Source: Sequoia sempervirens (taxonomy: Eukaryota; Streptophyta; Pinopsida; Cupressales; Cupressaceae). Taken from it: a stretch of 64,000 nt of DNA. The notes beneath the pieces were generated by a model, which did no database searches, was not told the origin of the DNA, and saw only the letters and a program-made list of their open reading frames with translations. Shown piece after piece: positions 22,011 to 30,611 of the stretch. How positions within the stretch are numbered: position 1 is the stretch's first letter; each line of letters starts with the position of its first letter. Made by a program: the position numbers and the translations under genes. The stretch is taken from positions 24,505 through 88,504 of the forward strand of contig VDFB02275535.1 in the NCBI GenBank assembly GCA_007258455.2. Reading direction: 5' to 3'.

Positions 22011-23809
22011 TTAGAAAATTATTTTGTATTTTTCCTTCATCTTTGGAAGAAACTTCTTCCATGCTTCTATTGCAATCCCGGTGATTATGATCATGCTGTT
22101 GTTTTCAGATGTCTGGTTGATAATCTTGATGAGGGATTCTAGAATAGTGATGGATTCTTCTAATATCTCTCCTTTCCTCAGTATCTCAATTAATTGTTCC
22201 AACCTACATTTTGTTATGTCCTTTACTTTCCAAAAGGTGTCAACAATCCTATCTTTGGTGATTTGAACATTTGTATGATCTGTCTGTAATTCTTGAATCC
22301 TTTTCTTAATTGCACCACCTTGATCCTGAGACATGTTAAAATCTTGTCTAATACTGTTCGGCTCTATTTCAATTTGTTCCATCTTTTCTTTGTACTTGTT
22401 GATTGCATGAGGCCATCAAAGACAATAGTTGTAGATGCTATTTGTTGTGCTTACACATTGCCTTAGTTGATTCATGTGCCTTTTTAGCCTGGTGAGTGAC
22501 AATATGTACTACTTCTTTAGGTGTAGGATTACTTCTTCTTCCTTGTTCTGAGACTCAGAGTTCATGATTTCCTTGATGCATTCAATCATCTTTTCTGGAA
22601 ACGTATTCTGTAAACTCTCCAATTTGATATGATTGTGCACAAGATGAGAACTTAGTATGTTTAAAATTATGTCCTGCTCATATGAAGGTCTGATAGACCA
22701 TATGTTGGTGATTTTCTGCATTCCATCTTCCTCATGAATAAGCTGCAATAGCTCTTCTTTGGTTAAATCACCTTCTTCTTCACTTTCTTCTATCATTGCT
22801 TTTTCTTTTTCCAGTTTGGCTGATTCCAGTTCTTTTCTTAGGGTGTCCTTAGTTTCCTTATTAGATTCCTCATCTGGTATGTTCACAATCACTTGTTCTT
22901 TTCCTTTCCTTTCAACTCTTGGAGTCTTGCATGTTGGTGGAGTATAGACAATAATTTCTTTTGCTCTTTTCTTCTTTCTCTCCATCTCACCAGAGGAGGA
23001 ACCAACTTCAAATTCCCTTACCAGAATGGAAATACCAATTGAGCCAAACTTTCTGAGCAAACCTTTAAAGAAACTTTCAAATACTTGATCACAGTTTTCC
23101 AAATTGTTAGAGTATATGTAAATCTGCTTGCAAAATGGTTCACTCTCTTCCCATATTACATTGTTGTTCAGTGGTAAGAAATTCAAAAAATACATCACAA
23201 GACATATAACCAAGGTACCAAATCTGAAAGGGTAATCTGTGTTCTTTGTCAATTGCTTGTTCTCCATCAATTGATCTTTTAGTAATCCACAAAGGTCAAA
23301 ATCCTGATCTTCCATTATCATCTTGTGTGAAATGTAAACAACACCTGATGAAGTTGCACCTTCTCTATTTCTAAAAAAAAAATTGTACAATACTCCATGC
23401 GCAGTGTACCTTGTCATTAAATCTCTAATTGTGGAAATTATCAATGCCCTTTGATCTCCAATTACTCCAGTTAGGGTTTCAACTTCTTTATTTTAGATTG
23501 AATTCTTCCTCAGCACATCCCCAACTTTGCATAACCCAGTTACAATTCCAATCACTTCTTTCAAGATATGGTAGGGTTATCCAGAGTTAGAATATCACCA
23601 TTCAATCTGTCCATAATAAACTCAATGATTTCTGAATTTACGAAATAGGGGAATTCACTCCAAATATCCAAGCTTTTGGGTTTTGCTTCTTTCAGCCATT
23701 TCAATTCATCGTGCGACAACATGTTTCTTGCAACTCTAATCTTCTCACTGCTATACTCATCTAGGTTTATCATTTCTTTCACTTGTTCCATTTTACCTTT
23801 TGTACACAT
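22011..23809 (-). pseudogene. LTR-D ORF2: uncharacterised ~600-codon ORF replacing pol
   Basis: Minus-strand frames 23809-23561, 23444-22509 and 22382-22011 form one decayed ORF: a frameshift between the first two, stops between the last two. N-terminal: LSHDELKWLKEAKPKSLDIW, then SEFPYFVNSEIIEFIMDRL. Central: VLYNFFFRNREGATSSG, DFDLCGLLKDQLMEN and PFRFGTLVICLVMYFLNFLP. A charged linker follows (MERKKKRAKEI, EEGDLTKEELLQL) and the C-terminus is helical (AIKKRIQELQTDHTNVQ, ILESLIKIINQT). No protease, RT, RNase H or integrase motif is present. The N-terminal half lines up in layout with the 39.5-kb ORF, and the overall plan with LINE ORF3. Function unknown. Confidence 0.7.
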
Positions 23810-24299
23810 GTCTTGAAAATAAGCTCTTCAACCGCACACCAAATTAGACTAAAATTTCTCAATACAACTGAAGTACCTGATGGATTAGGGTTCTGCCACT
23901 GAATACACTTTCAAAATTCTGATGCAAAGTGCTCTCCTTCTTTTCTTCGATATAAAGTGGCAAATAAGGGTTTAAACTTTGTTTTTATCACTCACACACC
24001 TAAATTTTGTTGTAATAAATTATTTTTCCCTAACTCATCTGAATACCTTGTTCCATACACTGTGAAAGATAACTCTTTTGCGGACCTTCAACTCAACATA
24101 ATACTCTTTCCAACTATTTCAGCAACATCTATAGATCATCAATGCAATCACTGCACTCATCCACATCCCGGTGTCAATTACTGGTAGGGGGTTTGAAGGA
24201 TTTTCTTGACAACTCCCCTTAGGCCAGAGGCCCAAAACTAATTCTCGAAGGAATTACTAGAAGCAGGTTCTGGTGTTGGCTCATTTCCTACAATAGAGG

Positions 24300-25368
24300 G
24301 ACTCTTCTTCACCCATGTCTTCTTCATTTGATCTCTTATTTCATCCATAGTCACTTTCCCTTTTCCTTTATCATCCTTTTGTGTATTTTTTCCTTTCTAT
24401 GTCAGACCTCTTTTATCCATATTTTTGTTTCTGCAGAATCTTGCAATGTGACCATATTTGTTGCAATTGAAACACACAACATTTCCTTGTCTAGACCAGT
24501 TATTCCATTGATTTCTTCTTGATCTGCACTAGTTAGAAATATGCCCAAATCTTCCATAGGTATAACATTTAACATTTCTTCCATTGATAGAGTTGTTTGT
24601 CATATTTCTGCATTCAATTGACTTATGACCAAACTTATTGCAATTGAAACACTAATCGGAGAATGATGGATCACTTGATTTCATTTTGCTTCTACATTGA
24701 GTAGCCATATGACCAAATTTATTGCAAGAAAAATAATATCCATTACACTTTTGAGCATTAGGTTGTCTTACTGGATGCCTTTTTGCTTTGTTCATCTATT
24801 TTCCTTGCCTAAAATTCCTTTGTCCAGATCTGAAAATTTCTCCTTTCTCATATCCAAGACCTCGCTTGTCATTTCCATTCTTCTGACCTTGAGTCAACTC
24901 ATCAAGCTTAACTGAGCTAATCTTGAACTTCTCCTTGTATTCATTTGTAGTAGCAAGTTCATCCCTGAGAATAACAATCTATTTTTCAAGCTCTTCTTCA
25001 TTGTTTCTGGATTGTTGCAGTTCAATATCTAACTGAATGAATCCTCCATTAATTCTGTTGCATTCATCAGATTTGTCTTTTAAGGATTGGGCAATATTTT
25101 CCTCATTCTTCTTTCTTTCTTCAATCTCCTTAGTCAACTTCATCATCATAGATTCCATCTCATGCTTTAGGGTAGCATTGTCTTTGGCAAGCTTTTCACA
25201 TTCTCCAGTTACTTCCTTTAAGGTTTGATTCAGGTGAACATCATCCATGATTTTTCTCTCTTTTTGCTTAATTTGGCCATAGAGATCCTTTCTCTTCTCC
25301 CTAGACTTAATAATCTGATCCTTCAATTTTTGAATTAATTTCTCAGCATCCTTAAGATTTTCTTTCAA
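24300..25368 (-). pseudogene. LTR-D Gag C-terminal part: coiled coil plus four zinc knuckles
   Basis: The first piece (25368-24979) is almost all charged helix (LKDAEKLIQKLKDQIIKSRE, then CEKLAKDNATLKHEMESMM), a long coiled coil. Downstream lie four CCHC-type knuckles: 24735-24693 (first Cys now Tyr; SCNKFGHMATQC), 24651-24610 (CFNCNKFGHKSIEC, intact), 24567-24526 (CYTYGRFGHISN then a stop, degenerate) and 24474-24433 (CFNCNKYGHIARFC, intact). A tail with KKTWVKKSPS follows. An N-terminal capsid-like region is missing, since the coiled coil starts only about 130 bases after the primer site. Knuckles bind element RNA. The usual copia number is one, so the array is unusual. Confidence 0.75.
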
Positions 25369-25495
25369 TTCCTAGACTTCTGCTTTGGACTAATCAAGAT
25401 CATCAAATGCCACCAAAAGCTGCTACTGAAGACTACTAAATTCCATTACATTCCAAGATCAACCTCAAGTTGTTAAACTTCTTTTGAGGAACTTA

Positions 25496-25507
25496 GCTTT
25501 GATACCA
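25496..25507 (-). promoter_or_regulatory. LTR-D primer-binding site (initiator Met tRNA type)
   Basis: TGGTATCAAAGC on the minus strand, two bases inside the 5' LTR. It is one base off the common plant form TGGTATCAGAGC. Confidence 0.8.
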
Positions 25508-25509
25508 AT

Positions 25510-26593
25510 TGTTGGAATCAAGCAACACTAAGAGGGGGGTGAATCAGTGTTGTGCAATTTTTAACTTTATTAATCTAATCTCTCAAGTGCCTATAACATT
25601 TAGTCAAAAGAAAGATGCATGAACATAAAACAATAAGACACAACACCATAACACAAGGATTTTTACGTGGAAACCCTATTAGGGGAAAAATGACGGTGGA
25701 GGTCAATCCATAATTTGAGTACTCAAATATAAGTATTTTACAAAATGAGAATGCACTTGCATTTAGGCACATTGGCTAGAGCTCACTGTTCAAAATTAGG
25801 AAGGCTCACTACCTTACAAAAGATTTGGATTACATCAAAAGAGTTGAACTGAGAAAGTAGCATCTACAAATTATGCCTGATTACAATTCTGGTTAGGCTC
25901 ATATATCAAATTCTGGACCTTCTGTCTGATTCTGATCTTCTGCTCTATTTTGCGTCAATCGCTTCACAAAATCCTCTTCTGCACAAGTGAAACTATGCAT
26001 AATCACTCAGCTAACCTTCTGATATTCGTAACACACATTAACTTGCATTGAACACACCCCAAAATGAAATAATCAATCACTTATATATATATATCTGCTA
26101 CATAGGATTTAATTGCTTCATGTCGGCTTCAATAAAATAGAAATTATTTACCAACTGTTAGCTCAAATTATGAGTAAAATTTAATGTACATCCACCAAAG
26201 TCGGCCACAACATAGTGAAGACCCAAAAAAAAATCTCCAATATGAAAATACTCCAAATAATTTTTCCTTGAACATCCACAACACCCCACATTCATTTAGT
26301 CGGCCTTCTAGCACTATTGAACAAAAAGTTGAACGATTGGATCTCCTAACTCATACACCAATTGATGCGACAACACAAAACTCAAGAATAAGACATTCTA
26401 GATACCCAACGACCTTCCCTGAGATCCACAACCCAAACTGTTAAATTGGTAATGCAAATAGATTGTTAGATTCAACTTCACTCGAATACCTTGTTCTTTA
26501 CTCTGTTTCCCGGTAAGGTCAGATACTGAAGTGCGGACCAGATCAATGACTTAGGTTTCCATCAATGACAACACCACAAGCCATATGCCAACA
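25510..26593 (-). repeat. LTR-D 5' LTR
   Basis: Matches 20712-21764. The minus-strand start is at 26593, directly inside the AGATG duplication. Confidence 0.9.
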
Positions 26594-26699
26594 AGATGAT
26601 GGTAAAGGCCCTGTTTTTAGAGGGTTTGCTGAATGGAAAAAGTCCTTTGAAGCTAAGAAGAAAGAATTGTTGCACATGATTGAAGTGCACAAGAGATAA

Positions 26700-26995
26700 G
26701 AGCTTGAGGTGGCCGACACCTTAAGTAGTATGAAATAGTGCTCTTCTCTCTTTTTGAATGTTGTCTATTTTCTATTGGGTCTTGGTTTATTTCTTGTTGT
26801 TTTGTTGTTTTGATGTTGTTGGGTGTTGCTATTAGTTTACTGTTTTATAGCTCGTACAACACCCTTTTAGTTTTGTTATTTTGGGTTATGGTATACTGCT
26901 AGTGTTTTTATGTAGTTTCTTTTAAGCAACATTTTTTATCTTAAGTTGTAAAGGGTTTCGGGTCCCTTCAAAACCTATTTTTCCTGTATAACCAA
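26700..26995 (+). other. LINE 3' untranslated region
   Basis: A T-rich stretch ends in GTTGTAAAGGGTTTCGGG, then TCCCTTCAAAACC. It closes directly against the right target duplication. A stretch of this kind is common at plant LINE 3' ends, which supports placing ORF3 inside the LINE rather than after it. A poly-A tail is not preserved. Confidence 0.65.
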
Positions 26996-27012
26996 AACTA
27001 CAAAAGTAGAAC
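26996..27012. repeat. LINE target-site duplication, right copy
   Basis: Matches 12947-12963 at 16 of 17 bases. Ty3-A coding sequence resumes here. Confidence 0.8.
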
Positions 27013-27727
27013 CCGTGCAACAAAAAGACAAAGAAAAACATATTGAGGAAGTCACAGAGCTATTAGAAGATGATTGGGGTTCCTTTGATTTCAAAACATT
27101 CATGGGAGAATACAAGATCACAAAAAAAATTCTGAAAAGGAAAAAGAGAAAGTGGTAATTTCAACACGAAATTCAAAAGACCCTTCAAAAGCATGCACCT
27201 CAAACACTTTAGAAGAAGAAGCAAATTATACAACAAACTTCTATGAAGCTGATTATAAACAACCACTGACTCCAAAAGAAATGAAAAAGCTTTATGGAAA
27301 ATGTTATGAAATTATGAAACAACTTGGTTATAGTGGAAAAGGATGTGGTGCTAGAGAACAAGGTATCCATATCCCTATAGATCCTAATAGGAAAGAGATG
27401 ACTAATAGTCTTGGTTATTGTCCCTCGAAAGAAATAAACAGGCCTTCACTTAATATCAACACTCTTACAAAAGATTCTTCAAAGTCAACTTTAACATTAG
27501 TGCATCCTGAATTGATAAACACTAATGGTCTTGGTTATTTCCCTTCAAAAGAAATGAAAGAAACAAATAAATCTTCTCTTAATATCAATGTCGTCACGCA
27601 AAACACTAACGATTGGATTTCATTAGATTTTACACCCTCCTATAAAGGAGAGAACAAAATATTGCAATCTAAATATTCTTGTGTAAGGATGACACCTGGT
27701 ACTAAGCAAGAGATATATTTGTCGTAA
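27013..27727 (+). pseudogene. Ty3-A G-patch-like module
   Basis: The region starts with EEVTELLEDDWGSFDFK, which matches LGDDWGSLDFIKSF in Ty3-E and so confirms continuity across the LINE. The open frame 27152-27727 (191 codons) contains a G-patch-like segment at about 27290-27385: YEIMKQLGYSGKGCGAREQG, then IHIPIDP. It is followed by two copies of a LGY-x-PSKE motif (NSLGYCPSKE and NGLGYFPSKE). G-patches bind nucleic acid or helicases; retroelements and some retroviruses carry them next to protease. The ORF ends at a normal stop at 27725. Confidence 0.65.
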
Positions 27728-27945
27728 AATAAAGGAACATCCTCTACTATTGATCATGAGAGTATCTTGTCGAGACTCCTCCAAGAACATGAAAGAAATT
27801 TAACTACAAGAGTTTATTTTGTACATATCATAGAGTTCCTAGTCATTCTACTAATGAATGTAAGGCTTTGAGTAGAAAAAATCAACATCTTAAGGATTGT
27901 GGTGCTCTTCCTTGTGTTGAAGCACCTAGTTCCTCTAATTGATAC
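27728..27945 (+). pseudogene. Ty3-A zinc-knuckle-like segment
   Basis: CTYHRVPSHSTNEC at 27820-27861 has C-x2-H-x4-H-x4-C spacing, a knuckle form seen in plant gypsy proteins, followed by KALSRKNQHLKDCG. It lies downstream of protease and G-patch, not in gag. The segment ends at a stop after APSSSN. Confidence 0.6.
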
Positions 27946-29270
27946 TAATTTTCAAGTTTCTCATCAATCATCTAGGCTCATCCTTGTCCTGCACTAAGTG
28001 GGGGAAAGGGGGTTAAGTAGCCTTGTCCTCGTATGTCACTTTTCATTATCTCTTTTATCTATTTGACTGCCTTCCATGTATTTATAAGAGTAAGCTTGGG
28101 ATGTGGACGACATGCCCTAAGTTGGCTCACATGTGATGTACTGAGTTATCTTTAATTGTTGCATTTTGAGGGCAACCCTTTACTCATGATGTAGTTTCAT
28201 TCGAGAACATATGAATTGGCATAGGGCTTTCTAAATAACCGATAATGTCTTCTTCTACTTTAAAGAAATTTCTCACAACAATGGTGTTAGAAACCACTTT
28301 AAAGTGGGGGAATAAATCAACACTCATGTTTCACCGTGCGATTTCCTTTCTTTTTGCAATGCATCCTTTTCTTGGTGGTGTCATTGGGTTTGATTTCCTT
28401 CGAGAGTGTGATATTTCTTTGACTTGTCCTCTCTTGGAGATATTAGGCACGATGTTCCCTAAGAAGAGACCTTACATGAACTAAGAAAAATCCCTTTGAA
28501 TGTACCTTACACTATTTTGGATTTACAATAACCGTTATATCACCATCTTGCATAACACACTTTGCTTGCCTGTGGAGCCAGCTTGTTTATTCACGAGTGT
28601 CAAGCATAAATTTTTTTTCTTGCCTCATGAATATTTTTGTTCGTGTTGTGTGGCACCTTCTCAAAGTTATCGGGAGGTATATATTTGGTATGTTTAGCAT
28701 ATGGGAGCCAAACTTAGGGATGAATCTCCCATAGCCACTTGCTTTTGTGTGTGAGCGCATACCGACTGTGTGCATATGTGCCTCACCTCTTTGGGGGCTC
28801 AACTAGTGGACGACCTGAGGTTACACTAGCCCTTATGAATGCACATTTGGTTTGCATAGTAGACATCATGTTCCACTTGTAAGCCACCCTTTTTGGATAC
28901 TCACCCAGTAGACAATTTTGTTGCCTTGAGTGAGTGTGCATTTTTGGAAAAACGACTGAGATCTGATCCACATCATGTTGGAAAAATGGTTGGGGCTTGA
29001 TCTACCTCTTTTTATTTTCATTTTTTCTTATTTTTTGTGTTTTTCTTTCTTTTAGTCTTTGACATTGTATGTTTGTGTATCTTGATGTTGCGTATCATAC
29101 ACCTTGTATGTGTCCCTTTGTGCTTATGTTGGTGTGATGTAGGATCTTGGATCTTGGGAGCTTGACCACCCCCTTGATCTCTATCATTCTATACCCTCCA
29201 CATTGGTACACTTGGAACCCTCTTGAATGTCTACTTTAGTGTGAGTTTGAAGCAAGTTTCTCCTCTCACT
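27946..29270 (+). other. Ty3-A 3' internal region, no gene recognised
   Basis: About 1.3 kb between the last coding motif and the polypurine tract. A 79-codon frame (28245-28484) and shorter ones show no known motif. The AAGCTTGGGATGTGGACGAC stretch near 28092 is matched in Ty3-E at about 51191, so this tail is a conserved part of the family. No RT or integrase remnant was seen. Confidence 0.6.
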
Positions 29271-29285
29271 AAAGTGGGGGCTAAA
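29271..29285 (+). promoter_or_regulatory. Ty3-A polypurine tract
   Basis: AAAGTGGGGGCTAAA abuts the TGTAGTG start of the 3' LTR. The same tract, AAAGTGGGGG, precedes the LTR-like segment at 52511 in Ty3-E. Confidence 0.8.
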
Positions 29286-29623
29286 TGTAGTGTAGAAAAA
29301 AATAACCCTTTTCACACTTAATTTGGGAAAAATTAATATTGAATTAAGCCTAATTTTGCCTTGATTTGGTGTTGTAATGTATGGGCCCTTTTAAACTAAA
29401 TGGACCTAATTGTACCTTATTTAGGGTGTTGTAAAGTGTATCCTAACACTTTCACGCTAATCTAGGGCTTTATCAATTAATTGGGCTTAATTATGCCTTA
29501 CTTGGTCCTATTTTGCATCCAAAAGCCTTATTAATTGCATCTTTCCATGGATAATCTCGAAACTTATCAAATAACCAATCATAATTCAATGATTTGGGTC
29601 ATATGTTCCAGATCTGGTGATTT

Positions 29624-29657
29624 GGGACTTATACACCACCTTGGGCGTATGAGTCCC
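29624..29657 (+). other. hairpin motif in Ty3-A 3' LTR
   Basis: GGGACTTATACACC pairs with GGCGTATGAGTCCC across a 6-base loop. This is the counterpart of 8675-8708 with one mismatch-type and one wobble-type change. A second, weaker copy spans 29739-29770, and half or decayed copies lie at 34086-34103 and 34178-34212. Confidence 0.6.
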
Positions 29658-29964
29658 ACCTAGGTCTTGGGTCCTAGTTTCAAGTTGCACACTAAACAAG
29701 ACACTCCTAGAAATATGTGTCTAGGGTTTTAGCTACTAGAACTCATACACCACAAATGGCATATGAGTCCCGCTTTAACTAGGACCTAATTTAAATCAAA
29801 ATCTTGGTGGGATTTTATTATCCTAGATCTGATGTCGACTTGTAGTGTTGTAATTTCAGAAAATTTGGCATAAACAAGTATAAATACAAGGTTATTTCAC
29901 ATAGTTTCATCCTAGAATTTCATAAGCAATCAAAATTACTTTCACAAGAGCATTAGAAAGTATT

Positions 29965-30568
29965 TGATCTATAATTAAAGGGTTTAATTTTTTAATTTTT
30001 AGGAGATTTGGTTTTAATATGTTGCCTTTAAATCCCACAAAATCCACTTGGGATCCCACAAAATCTGCTTGGAATCCCATAAAATGGATTTTGTGAAATA
30101 AAATAAACCTCCACCACTTTATTTCTCAAAAATAAAGCATGGTGTAGTGGTGGTACGTGAATTTAGTGAGGGGGATCCACATTTTTTCCACATCACTTGC
30201 ACTTTCCATGCCAACATCCAATAAACTACCACACCAGCATCTAGTCAACCTTCAACTTTGATTGGCCATATCTTCATCGTACAACGCCCATTTTCGACGA
30301 AACAAGCAGTGTTGGAACTGTGGAAATGAGCTCTTCGATGTGATGCCGCCTTTAACCATTTTTGGAACAATCAATTTTTTTCCTTTTTGATTGGCCTCTA
30401 TACCCGGTTTGACCCCAAGTTTGAGTAACCATAACTTTGGCATACAAGCTCCTTTTTTTCCCGTTCAAGTTGTGTTGGGTCCAGTTTTTTGAGCACTTTG
30501 ACATGGTGATGGTTCCACCAAATTGTGAGACTACGAATTTTTGAGGTCTTCTAGATCCTCCTAGATCA
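29965..30568 (-). repeat. TRG-B 3' LTR
   Basis: Matches 32830-33431. It contains three imperfect copies of a ~20-bp unit (AATCCCACAAAATCCACTTG) at 30031-30090, present in both LTRs. The adjoining internal sequence (about 30569-30590) is only weakly purine-rich on the minus strand. Confidence 0.88.
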
Positions 30569-30611
30569 TTCATCCTAATTAAGAAGCTTTTAGACCACCA
30601 AAAGTCTATTT

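Larger units (their letters stand above)
20712..26593 (-). mobile_element. LTR-D: non-autonomous LTR retrotransposon inserted in LINE ORF3
   Basis: LTRs of 1053 and 1084 bp with TGTTGG/CCAACA ends are flanked by a perfect 5-bp duplication AGATG (20707-20711 and 26594-26598). An initiator-Met-type primer site (25496-25507) and a polypurine tract (21765-21778), both on the minus strand, fix the orientation. The 3.7-kb interior encodes a coiled-coil and zinc-knuckle Gag part and one further ORF. Protease, integrase, RT and RNase H are absent. The tRNA-Met primer and polypurine tract fit a copia-derived element that depends on another element's enzymes. Confidence 0.9.
18983..26699 (+). pseudogene. 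LINE ORF3: uncharacterised ~609-codon ORF, interrupted by LTR-D
   Basis: One reading frame runs from the ATG at 18983 to LTR-D's target duplication (20707-20711) and, past LTR-D, in the same frame from 26598 to a stop at 26697-26699. It has about 609 codons with six nonsense codons (19337, 19349, 19472, 20051, 20339, 20498) and no frameshift. The N-terminal ~200 residues look globular: FMPFLERLHWHDPNASAKFV, EEPIPTVTGISM, then GRFNAILGHHFTLLNHFRHG and ISFPFFLLSSM. An acidic, lysine-rich linker follows (DEEEWNEEED, SSKKRKKGIPK). The C-terminal part is helical or coiled-coil (LVGLEAKILNMNVDIKKLL). No catalytic motif was recognised. The layout recalls uncharacterised repeat-borne 'putative plant transposon protein' families; that is from memory and unverified. 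It resembles the ORFs at 22011-23809 and 39478. Confidence 0.75.
12964..26995 (+). mobile_element. LINE (plant L1-like) with three ORFs, split by LTR-D
   Basis: The 17-bp target duplication encloses ORF1 (DUF4283-like plus zinc knuckle), ORF2 (endonuclease, reverse transcriptase, RNase H), an unexpected third ORF (18983-26699) and a short 3' UTR. Without LTR-D the element is about 8.1 kb, longer than usual plant LINEs, and it seems complete at the 5' end. No clear poly-A tail remains. The insertion lies between the protease and G-patch regions of Ty3-A. All ORFs carry stops, so it is inactive. Confidence 0.85.

Noticed and set aside
28245..28484. 79-codon frame in the Ty3-A 3' region as a gene
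   Set aside because: No motif and no equivalent frame in the matching region of Ty3-E.
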